Translations under genes and position numbers: made by a program
Shown: positions 17,115-25,308 of the stretch, piece after piece
How positions within the stretch are numbered: position 1 is the stretch's first letter
How the letters are laid out: each line of letters opens with the position of its first letter
Notes under the pieces: generated by a model
Told to the model about the DNA's origin: nothing
The model's database searches: none
Seen by the model: only the letters and a program-made list of their open reading frames with translations
NCBI GenBank assembly: GCA_030612485.1
Contig: JAUWNS010000002.1
Coordinates: 1-41,725, forward strand
Direction of reading: 5' to 3'
Length of the DNA: 41,725 nt
From: Candidatus Bipolaricaulota bacterium
GTDB lineage: Bacteria; Bipolaricaulota; Bipolaricaulia; UBA7950; UBA9294

Positions 17115-17867
17115 CTACATATCCTTCTGCGCTAACCACTTCACCATATTGATTAGGAACTTCCTGTAACCTTCTTTCCAATCAACTAAACCTCGTCCCC
17201 AATGTGGTGCGTAGTCAGTTGCCAAAGCAAAGGTCCTGCCCTTTTCAAACTTACCTGCAACCATAATAGGATCTCCGTTATATTCAGCTAATAATTCACC
17301 ATCCGGCTTCTTCTCTACTTCGTTGTAGCCAGAGAACAGAACAGGGGCGTTGGCCCAATCCACACCTTTTACAATGGGGTGATCAGGCTTAACAATTTTC
17401 GGAGTCATTCCTTCAGAAAGCTCAACTCTGTCATCCCATGGGTGACACGTAACAGGCAGCACCTCTTCCAGAGGGGTCTTGTGCCACTTGGCCTGTCCGT
17501 ACATGCCTCCAAACGACATCCACCCTCCAATTCCAGCAATTCCCCCGCCAGCCCTGACAAATTCTTTCAGTGCGGCTAAGCGGTTCTTCCCCATAGGGCA
17601 ATTCAGGAAGCGGTCCTCGTACATGATGATCGTATCTGTGCCTACATCACTGACAATTACAACGTCGTACTTACCAAAATCGCAAGGAAATTCACGTTGC
17701 ACTCTATGTGTCGGGATGTAATCGACTTCAATTTCCGCGTCACTCCTGAGCGCCTCAAGGGCGTGATCAGCTTCCCCGTGGACAACTCCATCTGTCCAGG
17801 AATTCATCCCTTTCAGATACGTTGTTACAAGGATCACCTCGTCGCCTGTGTACAGCACCTTGATCAT
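17115..17867 (-). CDS. GATase1-like (DUF1355) protein of sugar-transport operons
   Basis: 250 residues. A class I glutamine-amidotransferase-like fold is suggested by KVLYTGDE, YDVVIVSDVG, FVRAGGGIAGIGGW and RTFALATDYAPHWGRG, but no GxCxG nucleophile elbow is visible, so it is not an amidotransferase in the usual sense. ThuA and DUF1355 proteins of this kind sit in carbohydrate operons; their reaction is not established. ATG 17867 has AAAGGAGG six bases upstream. It lies between the permease and dhaK, so a role in handling the imported sugar is inferred. Confidence 0.7.
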   Translation of the reverse strand: MIKVLYTGDEVILVTTYLKGMNSWTDGVVHGEADHALEALRSDAEIEVDYIPTHRVQREFPCDFGKYDVVIVSDVGTDTIIMYEDRFLNCPMGKNRLAALKEFVRAGGGIAGIGGWMSFGGMYGQAKWHKTPLEEVLPVTCHPWDDRVELSEGMTPKIVKPDHPIVKGVDWANAPVLFSGYNEVEKKPDGELLAEYNGDPIMVAGKFEKGRTFALATDYAPHWGRGLVDWKEGYRKFLINMVKWLAQKDM

Positions 17868-17898
17868 TTGCGTCCTCCTTTAGGACTTATTTTATGGC

Positions 17899-18891
17899 TT
17901 ATATTGTGATGTTACGCATAGGGTTACGTCCTAACATGCAAATCATGAGAAGAGCAATAACCAAGATTAATCCCGATGCTATATCTTTCGCGTAGAACGG
18001 GAGACCAATCATAGTGAAACCATTAGCTAGAATAGCTGTAAAAACCGCGGCCACCATGATGCCGGGAGCATTAACTACACCGGCTCTCAGAAACAAAGCC
18101 CCAAGAAATACAGACATAATCACTGGGAACATGTAGCCACTGCCAATTGTTGGATTTGCCGCTCTTAACATGGAAACTAACAGTAACCCCGATACACCCG
18201 AAAGCGATCCGCTAACAACAAATGCTAAGGTGCGATTAAATTTTACATTTATCCCAACATGCCGGGCGGCATCTGGATTGCTTCCACTGGCGTACATATA
18301 TCTCCCTAGCTTAGAATAGTCGAATAATACTATCGCGGCAACCCCAATAATAAGGAAAGTAAATACAGAATTAGGAATAATGCCGAAAGTGTAAGTGCTT
18401 CCAAACAGCTTGAAAAACGCTGGCATACGTGTGGGGTAGATTTCTGCGCCACCCGTAACATACTTAGCTAGACCTTGCAGGAAAGTCATTACACCCAGAG
18501 TAGCAATAAACGCGGGGATACGAGCATACACCACCAACAACGCATTGAGAACACCTATTACCAGTCCCATCCCGATTCCTATGAAGAATACTAATACTGG
18601 ATTTACTGAGTTCATTATCAATAGGATGGTAGTTACACCAACTAATGAAACAGCCGCCGGGAACGACATGTCAAAATCTCCGTTGATAATAACTAGCCCA
18701 AGGCCTAGTGCCAAAATACCGTATACAGCTGACTGCCGTATGATATTAAAGATATTTATGGGGCTATAGAACCTGGGTTCTAATAATGCAAACACCAACA
18801 CTGTAAGGACGACTATAAGAAGCAACCCATACTTTACTGCAATCATACGCCAATCTAAATGCTCACTCTTATTGTGGTCGTTCTTGCTCAT
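17899..18891 (-). CDS. Sugar ABC transporter permease (RbsC family)
   Basis: 330 residues from ATG 18891 (TTGGAGG 4 bases upstream); an in-frame ATG at 18918 overlaps the ATPase stop. A BPD_transp_2 permease with about eight to ten membrane segments, e.g. YGLLLIVVLTVLVFALLEPR, GLGLVIINGDFDMSFPAAVS and the family motif LGVMTFLQGLAKYVTGG. It works as a homodimer with the double ATPase encoded upstream. Confidence 0.93.
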   Translation of the reverse strand: MSKNDHNKSEHLDWRMIAVKYGLLLIVVLTVLVFALLEPRFYSPINIFNIIRQSAVYGILALGLGLVIINGDFDMSFPAAVSLVGVTTILLIMNSVNPVLVFFIGIGMGLVIGVLNALLVVYARIPAFIATLGVMTFLQGLAKYVTGGAEIYPTRMPAFFKLFGSTYTFGIIPNSVFTFLIIGVAAIVLFDYSKLGRYMYASGSNPDAARHVGINVKFNRTLAFVVSGSLSGVSGLLLVSMLRAANPTIGSGYMFPVIMSVFLGALFLRAGVVNAPGIMVAAVFTAILANGFTMIGLPFYAKDIASGLILVIALLMICMLGRNPMRNITI

Positions 18892-18907
18892 CAATCCTCC
18901 AATAAAC

Positions 18908-20419
18908 CTAAAAAGCATGTGCTAACACCTGCTCCTGGGTTGGGGCGTCCTCTCTAAGGAACTCTTTAGCGATAGTTCCTCCGCGAAACACGTAAATGCG
19001 ATCTGATATACCCAGCACTTCTACTAACTCCGAAGAGATGAATATGATCCCCAAATTGTGCTCTCTCGCTAATTTTCCCAATAACTCGTAGATCTCATGC
19101 TTAACGCCAACGTCAATTCCTTGTGTCGGCTCATCGAAAATAATGATGCGCGCGTCTTCTTGACGTGCCAACCACCGCTTAAGGAGTACTTTTTGCCTGT
19201 TTCCACCACTCAGACTATGAATGTTCTGATTAAGATCAGAATACACTAGTCTGAAGTCGCTACTTGCAGCGATTGCCTTTGCTACTTGCCGCTCAAGTCG
19301 ATGGCTTATTAGCGCACCCAACTTAAGGAACCTACTGATTACTGAAATAGTTAGATTACCCTGCAAAGCAAAAATACCAAAAAGCCCTTTTCGATCTCGG
19401 TCCTCCGGAACTAAGAAAATACCATGCCGCAAAGCATCTATGGGACTACGAATAGTAAGCTCTTGTCCATCCAGTATTACGCTTCCAGTTTTATAAGGGG
19501 AAATCCCGAATAATGAATTAGCTACCTCTGTACGACCTGCCCCAATAAGTCCATAAAATCCCACAATCTCACCAGCTGCAACCTTAAACGATACATCATG
19601 CGTCTTGTGCCCATCAGAAATACCGCGAACCTCTAGGAGTGGTTTACTTGAGGAGGAAAATTCGCTTTGAGGATACAGTTCGTCGATGTCTTGGCTAGTC
19701 ATGTATCTGATACAGGAATCGAAATCAAGTTCAGAACTGGTTTCAGTAACAACTTTTTTTCCATCCCTCATGATAGTAACTCGGTCAGCAACCTCAAAAA
19801 CTTCTTCAAGCTTATGAGATATATATATTACTCCTACACCCTTTGAAACGATTCTGCGAATAACATCATGCAGCAAGCTCACTGCGCCGTGAGATAAACT
19901 AGCAGTTGGTTCATCGAGAACCAAGAGTTTGGGATTGTGTATCAGAGCTCTCAAGATCTCAACTAGCTGCTGCTCCGACAGGCTTAATTGTTCTACTGGA
20001 ACGTCGAGATCAACATCTGCTCCAATTCTGTCTCTTATTTGAACTGCTGCCTTTATCACTCCATCCTTGTCTATTATCCCCCAATGCCCGCTCTCTATAC
20101 CGAGGCAAATATTCTCCGCGCCAGAGAGAAAGCCTATTAAGTTTCTCTCCTGATAAACCATGCTTAATCCAACCTCTAAAGCATCATGCGGGGAACGGAC
20201 CGTCACTGGGTGGCCATCGAAGAATATTTGACCGCTAGCAGGCTGGTATATTCCTGAAAGAACTTTACAGAAAGTACTCTTACCCGCGCCATTTTCACCC
20301 AAAAGGGCATGCACCTCACCGGGGCGTATTTGAAAATCGATGTTATTTACAGCAATAACACCCGGGAACGCCTTGGTTAGTTGCTTTGTTTCCAAAAGAA
20401 ATCCATCTCTTGACTTCAT
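18908..20419 (-). CDS. Sugar ABC transporter ATP-binding protein, duplicated NBDs (RbsA/MglA family)
   Basis: 503 residues, the family's standard size. NBD1: Walker A GENGAGKST, signature LSLSEQQ, Walker B LLVLDEPTASL. NBD2: atypical Walker A GLIGAGRTE, signature LSGGNRQK, Walker B IIIFDEPTQGID. The degenerate second Walker A is normal for RbsA-type proteins. It lies downstream of the strong hairpin at 20431-20476 and so is probably expressed less than the binding protein. AAGGGC is the only ribosome-binding signal close to ATG 20419. Confidence 0.95.
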   Translation of the reverse strand: MKSRDGFLLETKQLTKAFPGVIAVNNIDFQIRPGEVHALLGENGAGKSTFCKVLSGIYQPASGQIFFDGHPVTVRSPHDALEVGLSMVYQERNLIGFLSGAENICLGIESGHWGIIDKDGVIKAAVQIRDRIGADVDLDVPVEQLSLSEQQLVEILRALIHNPKLLVLDEPTASLSHGAVSLLHDVIRRIVSKGVGVIYISHKLEEVFEVADRVTIMRDGKKVVTETSSELDFDSCIRYMTSQDIDELYPQSEFSSSSKPLLEVRGISDGHKTHDVSFKVAAGEIVGFYGLIGAGRTEVANSLFGISPYKTGSVILDGQELTIRSPIDALRHGIFLVPEDRDRKGLFGIFALQGNLTISVISRFLKLGALISHRLERQVAKAIAASSDFRLVYSDLNQNIHSLSGGNRQKVLLKRWLARQEDARIIIFDEPTQGIDVGVKHEIYELLGKLAREHNLGIIFISSELVEVLGISDRIYVFRGGTIAKEFLREDAPTQEQVLAHAF

Positions 20420-20430
20420 GCCCTTCAGCC

Positions 20431-20476
20431 TTCCTAAAAAGGATCACAGCAATCCTTTCTAGGATTGCTGTGATCC
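20431..20476 (-). terminator. Strong intrinsic hairpin terminator inside the sugar operon
   Basis: A perfect 16-bp stem, GGATCACAGCAATCCT (20441-20456) with AGGATTGCTGTGATCC (20461-20476) and a 4-base loop, followed on the minus strand by TTTTT (20440-20436). It lies right after the binding-protein gene. Partial termination there would give high binding protein and lower ATPase and permease. Confidence 0.85.
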
Positions 20477-20486
20477 AGATATTCAC

Positions 20487-21560
20487 CTATTTAGTTGTGT
20501 AAGGTGTCCCCCAATTATACCAGGCTTCTAGCCCTGCAGTTGGATCGTAATAGTCGAATAATGAGTTGATATTCGAACCTACCGGCGGGCAAGTGGTTTC
20601 GTCAACCATTGTGCCTGGCACATAGATCACTTTACTAGCTGGGACCATTGACCCAAGAGCACCAGGAGCTATCCCCTTAACTTGAATCTGATCGATGACT
20701 TCGCACAGCTCATGAGCGAACGCTTCAAACGGTTGTACATATGAAGCTACAAACGGGTTCTCGGGATCCAGAATCTCCTGAAATGCTGCGCTGCCTCCGT
20801 CGCAACCGGTGACAAACATGTCGTTAACTGTATACCCTCGCTCCATAATCGCCCTTGCGGCTCCCATGGCTAGTGCATCCCAATCGCCAAAGACCCAGTC
20901 GATATCATCACCAAAGCGAGTAAGCCAATTTTGCATGTAGTCGTAGGAGTCTTGAGTATAGCTCGCTTGTGAAATGTACTCAGTCGCAAGTAGCTCCATA
21001 TTGGGGAAATCGCTGATAATAGCCTCAGCAGCTAGTGCACGACGCCGTGCGATGTGCCATTTGCAATTGAGGACTACTACGTTGCCAACCCTGCCGAGCC
21101 GGTTAATGCCGTAGTATGCAATTGTCGCGCCAGCAACACCGTTTGGCATAGTAGCATTGACGATAACGCCCGGCACTGCCTCAGTATCTAAGCAGTAGAC
21201 CCCGATCCCTTTTTCTCTAGCCCGAGCAATTGCATCTCCCAATGCATCGACGTGGACGTAGATGAGGATGATCGCATCAACGCCAACGTTGATCAGCGAC
21301 TCCATGGTGCTGAGCTGGGGTCCCATTTCGCCGCCAGCAGCTTCGACCCTCAAAGTCCACCCGCGCTGATCACACTCATTTTGCAGCTGCTGTATATCCC
21401 GTTGCGTAGATTCCGCTGTTAAGGAATGTGTCATAACCGCGATGACAGGCTTGTCAGAGAGCTTATTCGGTACGGGAAAATCATCAGCCAGACTAATTGC
21501 TCCTAGCCCAATCACCATCACCAATGCCACCAATAGACTCAACATTTTCTTCAAATTCAT
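20487..21560 (-). CDS. Periplasmic sugar-binding protein (RbsB-like, Peripla_BP_4)
   Basis: 357 residues. A signal peptide (residues 1-25, cut near AISLADD) has no lipobox Cys, so the protein should be free in a periplasm. A two-lobed binding fold follows, with KPVIAVMTHSLTAESTQRDI, GVDAIILIYVHVDALGDAIA, ARAREKGIGVYCLDTEA and WVFGDWDALAMGAARAIMERG. The ligand is a sugar or polyol, otherwise unknown. It is the first gene of the nine-gene operon, with AAGGAGGTGG before ATG 21560, followed by a terminator that should set its excess. Confidence 0.92.
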   Translation of the reverse strand: MNLKKMLSLLVALVMVIGLGAISLADDFPVPNKLSDKPVIAVMTHSLTAESTQRDIQQLQNECDQRGWTLRVEAAGGEMGPQLSTMESLINVGVDAIILIYVHVDALGDAIARAREKGIGVYCLDTEAVPGVIVNATMPNGVAGATIAYYGINRLGRVGNVVVLNCKWHIARRRALAAEAIISDFPNMELLATEYISQASYTQDSYDYMQNWLTRFGDDIDWVFGDWDALAMGAARAIMERGYTVNDMFVTGCDGGSAAFQEILDPENPFVASYVQPFEAFAHELCEVIDQIQVKGIAPGALGSMVPASKVIYVPGTMVDETTCPPVGSNINSLFDYYDPTAGLEAWYNWGTPYTTK

Positions 21561-21688
21561 TTACCCATCCACCTCCTTGTGGAATTCAGACCTTTCGAGC
21601 AGATTGACTTACAAGATGTTTCTCAGAGTTCACCTCCTCTAAGCTTTTTTGGAGAGACGTCATTTAAAATTCCGCCATAAGCGTATAA

Positions 21689-21708
21689 AAACGTTTGCGC
21701 AAACGTTT
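21689..21708. promoter_or_regulatory. Perfect 20-bp palindromic operator (LacI-family)
   Basis: AAACGTTTGC-GCAAACGTTT is a perfect inverted repeat. It starts 5 bases downstream of the -10 box and overlaps the expected transcription start, so a bound repressor blocks initiation. The LacI gene at the end of the operon is the obvious candidate. Confidence 0.8.
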
Positions 21709-21712
21709 ATTT

Positions 21713-21741
21713 AAGATACACCTTCCGCTCTCCTTTGTCAA
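21713..21741 (-). promoter_or_regulatory. Sigma70-type promoter of the sugar operon
   Basis: Minus strand TTGACA (21741-21736), 17-base spacer, TATCTT (21718-21713). It gives a leader of about 145 nt before the binding-protein gene. Confidence 0.8.
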
Positions 21742-21893
21742 GCCCTGCATCGCTTTCCCCAAGAAAATCCGCTGTGAATCACTGTCCTGGCCATAAAATC
21801 CATTCCTTAACGTCTTATTGGGCAGAAAGGTTTCCCATGCCCAACCCCCACGCCGCAATTCCCTCGAGGTTACTGCCATTCCTCGCACCGTTC

Positions 21894-21922
21894 TTGACAG
21901 AGGATACCCGATGTACTAACCT
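21894..21922 (+). promoter_or_regulatory. Possible promoter of the lipoprotein gene
   Basis: TTGACA (21894-21899), 17 bases, TAACCT. The -10 element is weak, so this is tentative. Confidence 0.4.
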
Positions 21923-22023
21923 GAAGTATGAAGATACGGCGATTACTCCAACAAAGGGAACGCATTCCTCGCACCCGGTCGTTCCCAGCAATAAATAGCA
22001 CTGTACAAAAGGAGGAGATACCG

Positions 22024-22887
22024 ATGAAGCAAACCACTCTTTTCTTCTGCCTCGTGTTAATCTCGTTAGTACTCGTTCTCGTCGGCTGCGGGTCCAAAGA
22101 GACTCCGGCCGTGGCTCCTCAAGAGAGCGAAACCTCAACGGCCAGTGAGTCGACCCCGCCCGCACCGTCTCCAGAGACACTGTCTCCAGAGGCAACTCCC
22201 CCTGCGGAAGCAGCGGCACCCGCGGATGAAACGGAACCACAACGGGAAACACCCGCAATCGAAACACCTTTGGAGACTCCGCCAGAAGGGCTTCTATCCA
22301 GTTCTACAGGGGCTTTGGCCTCACTGGAAAGCTATCGCTACACCACGCGCGTCAAGTACGAGGGAACAGACGGCGGTGAGATCGATGCTGGCTCGATCGA
22401 AATCATCGGCGAGTACGCCTCCCCGGATCGAGAGCACGTCACCTGGACAGACCTTGCCACAGGCGAAGGGTTTGAGATCATTCGCATCGGTGATACCGCC
22501 TGGATGCACGAGGATGAGGAATGGGTGGAAGTCCCCCAGATGGCCGTCGAGAGCATCATGCAGGTGGTCTTCCTTTTCGCCCCGGTCTACGCATGGGAGG
22601 GGATGGCTGGCGAACTGGAGGCCAGCTCGAACTTCGTCGGCAAGGAGGTCGTCAACGGAGTATCCACCTTGCACTACTCCTCGGACTATGCCGGCTGGGA
22701 CGCAAGGTTCGAGGGAAACCTCCACGAGGCCAGCGGTGAGATCTGGATCGCCGAAGGGGGGTTTCCAGTGCGGAGCATCTTCACCGCCTCGGGCATCGAT
22801 GGAGACGGGGACCAAGGATCTGTCGAATGGCGGATGGATCTCACAAATGTAAATCAACCGATCTCGATCGAACCTCCGGCGATGTAA
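22024..22887 (+). CDS. Lipoprotein with LolA/LppX-like domain
   Basis: 287 residues from ATG 22024 (AAGGAGGAG upstream). The type II signal ends LVLVLVGC, with the lipidated Cys at 20. A Pro/Glu/Thr-rich linker of ~60 residues follows. From ~90 a beta-rich domain (SSTGALASLESYRYTTRVKY, then HVTWTDL, EIIRIGDTAWMHEDEEW, SVEWRMDLTN) resembles the LolA-like fold of LppX/LprG and the DUF family of bacterial lipoproteins that bind lipid-like ligands. The exact family is not certain. Monocistronic; followed by 234 bases without a recognisable gene. Confidence 0.75.
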   Translation: MKQTTLFFCLVLISLVLVLVGCGSKETPAVAPQESETSTASESTPPAPSPETLSPEATPPAEAAAPADETEPQRETPAIETPLETPPEGLLSSSTGALASLESYRYTTRVKYEGTDGGEIDAGSIEIIGEYASPDREHVTWTDLATGEGFEIIRIGDTAWMHEDEEWVEVPQMAVESIMQVVFLFAPVYAWEGMAGELEASSNFVGKEVVNGVSTLHYSSDYAGWDARFEGNLHEASGEIWIAEGGFPVRSIFTASGIDGDGDQGSVEWRMDLTNVNQPISIEPPAM

Positions 22888-23121
22888 ACGACGGATTCGG
22901 CAGAGGATTGTGGAAACGTCGAGACTCGCTCCCGATGTTTCCACTTTCGTCTGACTCCCAGATGGTTCGCGCTGCTTACGCACTCACTGATATCTCATGG
23001 CGAGGCCCATTCGATGTGTCAGCATGCCAGCCTCGTCAACTCCTCACTTTCCCTTCATCATCTCCTTGCAATCGCGCGGCAAGAACGGATCATCGTACGC
23101 AACACAAACGAGGTGATCTCT

Positions 23122-23937
23122 TTGCGACGACAGCACGCCCTGGAAACGATGATTCTCGTACTGATCATACTCTCCGCAATCGGTTGGCTGGGATTCGCCA
23201 ACGAGAAGCCAATCGCGCGCTTCACAGCAGCCACCGCTCCAGAAGGGACAGGGGACATGACAATCCTTCTCGACGCCACGACATCGCAAGATCCTGACGG
23301 ACAGATCGTCTCCTACCAATGGTTGTTCGGCGATGGTTACACCGGTTCGGGGATCACCAAGGCCCACAGTTACCAGGCACCCGGCGATTACCAAGTGACC
23401 CTGATGCTCTTCGACAACGGAGGAGAGGGAGGGAGCGTGGTCGCCACGATCACAGTGCCTATCAGTGGAGAAGCCACTGTCACGTCGCCCGCGGTGAGAG
23501 CGAACGTCCCCGAGGGGACGGAGATTGGCCAAGCAGCTCCTGAATTCACCTTGCAAACCCTAAACGGGGAGGAAGTCCTCCTCTCCGATTTCCTTGGGAG
23601 TGTAGTGATCCTCGACTTCTGGCGCAGCACATGCCCGGCGTGTCGAGAGTCGATACCGTACCTCGAAACCCTGTGCAAGCACTATCAAGAGCGCGGATTA
23701 GTGGTAATTACAATCAGCCTGGATTCCACCGCGCAAGCACCGGCGAGGTTCTTTCTGAATAACGGTTATCCCGACCTAATCAAGCTGTGGGACGAGAAGT
23801 CTAACAATTTACGGATGGTAGATCTCTACGATATTCCAACCGTCCCCTATACGTTCTTGATCGACCGTCAGGGAGTCATCCGTTATAAAGGCTTCATCAA
23901 CTACCTGCGGGAAGCGGACATTGAGCCGTTGCTCTAA
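23122..23937 (+). CDS. PKD-domain and TlpA-like thioredoxin fusion protein
   Basis: 271 residues from TTG 23122, six bases after GAGGTG; ATG 23149 lacks a ribosome-binding site. A membrane or signal segment (MILVLIILSAIGWLGFA) leads to a PKD domain (~33-115: SQDPDGQIVSYQWLFGDG, then HSYQAPGDYQVTLMLFDNGG) and a TlpA/ResA-type domain (~134-271). The redox pair is in WRSTCPACRESIPYLETL (CPAC), with the cis-Pro region in DIPTVPYTFLIDRQG. It is probably an extracytoplasmic thiol-disulfide oxidoreductase, anchored or secreted, with the PKD part as spacer or binding module. This pairing of domains is uncommon. Confidence 0.8.
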   Translation: MRRQHALETMILVLIILSAIGWLGFANEKPIARFTAATAPEGTGDMTILLDATTSQDPDGQIVSYQWLFGDGYTGSGITKAHSYQAPGDYQVTLMLFDNGGEGGSVVATITVPISGEATVTSPAVRANVPEGTEIGQAAPEFTLQTLNGEEVLLSDFLGSVVILDFWRSTCPACRESIPYLETLCKHYQERGLVVITISLDSTAQAPARFFLNNGYPDLIKLWDEKSNNLRMVDLYDIPTVPYTFLIDRQGVIRYKGFINYLREADIEPLL

Positions 23938-23944
23938 ATCTAAG

Positions 23945-23971
23945 CCTCTCTCCCAAATCAAGGGAGAGGGG
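23945..23971. repeat. Small palindromic intergenic repeat (CCCTCTCC hairpin), copy 2
   Basis: A 10-bp stem with one G.T pair, CCTCTCTCCC-AAATCAA-GGGAGAGGGG, followed by ATAAG. Related to 5803-5824. It sits 8 bases after the PKD-TlpA stop, without a T tract. Confidence 0.55.
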
Positions 23972-24062
23972 ATAAGAAAGCTAGACTAGGCCCTAGTACG
24001 AGTTATCCTGTCACATAGCATGAAGGTTGCTTAAAATCCTCTACCTAGAGAACTAAGTGAGA

Positions 24063-24257
24063 TCAGTCCTTTACTACATTATAAAGATACTTATCGACTG
24101 TTACAAGTGAGATCTGCTTGCCCCTCGCAAAAGTTAAATAAGCAGCATCATAAGCTGAGCGGTTATAGGTATGATCTATTCTTAGGATCTCCTGAGACGC
24201 GTACCGCGGTAATATCAGCAGCGTCACTTGAGCCACTAAATCAAAGGACCATTGATG
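24063..24257 (-). pseudogene. PIN-domain (VapC-like) toxin C-terminal remnant
   Basis: The minus-strand frame ends ASQEILRIDHTYNRSAYDAA, then YLTFARGKQISLVTVDKYLY and NVVKD-stop. SAYDAAYLxxA and LVTxDKxLYN are the hallmarks of the VapC PIN C-terminal half. The N-terminal half with the first catalytic Asp is missing, and the frame hits a stop where the IS30 remnant begins. The insertion or an associated deletion probably truncated it. Confidence 0.65.
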
Positions 24258-24259
24258 GG

Positions 24260-24606
24260 ACGTGGCAGATCACACAAGAGAAACGATACCAGGTCTACGT
24301 TTTGAAATGAATCAGCCATCAACAGGACAAGATTGCTAAGGTACTGGGGCAACACAAAACAACGATCAGCTGGGAGTCATGGCGCGACCGCTGTTTGAGT
24401 AACTACCGGCTCAAGCAGTCACAAAATCCCAGCGTGTAGACACTAACCGCCCCTACCCTATCCAGGCAGGGTACTGGTCTCCCTCCACCGAGTGCGAGAT
24501 CGAGCACACGATAAATCGGCTCAAGCACCAGCCAAGAAAGACCTCAGGCTTTCGAGTCTCGTACGAGGTGTTCTTCAAAAACCGGGCGACAGTCGCACTT
24601 GTAAGG
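24260..24606 (+). pseudogene. IS30-family transposase remnant
   Basis: The N-terminal helix-turn-helix region reads ITQEKRYQVYVLK, stop, then DKIAKVLGQHKTTIS, matching IS30 (TQEERYQIYALK, IAxxLGRHxSTISRE). After an internal deletion, another frame reads NRLKHQPRKTSGFRVSYEVF followed by FKNRATVAL, the IS30 C-terminus. The in-frame stop, frameshift and missing DDE core make it inactive. The terminal inverted repeats were not found. Confidence 0.75.
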
Positions 24607-24847
24607 TGCATCCACGTATTCAGGGAACCAACGGATCAGGAAAAGATCTGCTAATCCAAAATCTGAGATGGTGAAAGCGTGAATCCACATACCTTCCCAT
24701 CTCCTTATCACTGTCTCGACGTCTTTCTTCTCTCACCTTCCCGGATTTCTCATGGCTTTCCGACAACAGAATAGGAAGGAAGCTCGACTTTGATTTGTCC
24801 GCTTGAGATATCAAGGAGGCAAAAAAACTCGAACGACACCGGAAGAA

Positions 24848-25018
24848 CTACTTTTTCTCCTCTCGATCGAGGTACTGGAGGATTGCCTCGACAACCAGGT
24901 AATTGATTGAACGATCGTGCTTCTTGCTCAATCGTTCCAACCGAGAGACCGGTTTCTTCTCCAACTTGCTTTTAGGGATGTAGATCGAAAGGGTCGCAAT
25001 TTCCTCTTTCTTAGCCAT
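24848..25018 (-). CDS. Small ribbon-helix-helix (CopG-like) protein
   Basis: 56 residues, too short for the usual cutoffs: MAKKEEIATLSIYIPKSKLE, then a helical part containing RLERLSKKHDRSINYLVVEA and LQYLDREEKK. The N-terminal strand TLSIYIP and the RSINYLVVEAI helix are typical of RHH DNA-binding antitoxins. AGGAGG lies 8 bases before ATG 25018, and a TTGCTT-17-TAGACT promoter precedes it. No toxin partner is adjacent, but the vapC remnant lies 600 bases away on the same strand. It may be an orphan antitoxin or small regulator. Confidence 0.75.
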   Translation of the reverse strand: MAKKEEIATLSIYIPKSKLEKKPVSRLERLSKKHDRSINYLVVEAILQYLDREEKK

Positions 25019-25057
25019 GTGATTCACCTCCTCATCAATAAATTTAACTCTTTATAT

Positions 25058-25086
25058 AGTCTACATCATAAAAGGGGACTAAGCAA
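25058..25086 (-). promoter_or_regulatory. Probable promoter of the RHH gene
   Basis: Minus strand TTGCTT (25086-25081), 17 bases, TAGACT (25063-25058), with an overlapping TATATAA just downstream. Confidence 0.5.
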
Positions 25087-25308
25087 GTATCTTTCTGCTC
25101 GTCAGCCGGTTTAATTCCATCGATCTGTGGTGATGCCATTATCCGCTGCCTGCCATTGTAGGCCGTATAGGCTATAACGAGTTGATTGCTGACAACGATC
25201 GCCACATGGCGGCGTTTCTTGATTACATGTCTTCCGTGTGAGGTCAGTACACTGCTGGTCAAAGAAACACTCAACTCCGACCGGCAGTGTTACCCGCTTA
25301 AAGATGGC

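Noticed and set aside
25044..25274. 76-residue minus-strand reading frame between the RHH gene and glnA
   Set aside because: No ribosome-binding site, no recognisable motif, and it overlaps the RHH promoter; probably chance.
25247..25301. Inverted repeat downstream of glnA as a terminator
   Set aside because: Arms AACACTGC and GCAGTGT can pair, but no U tract follows in the glnA direction.
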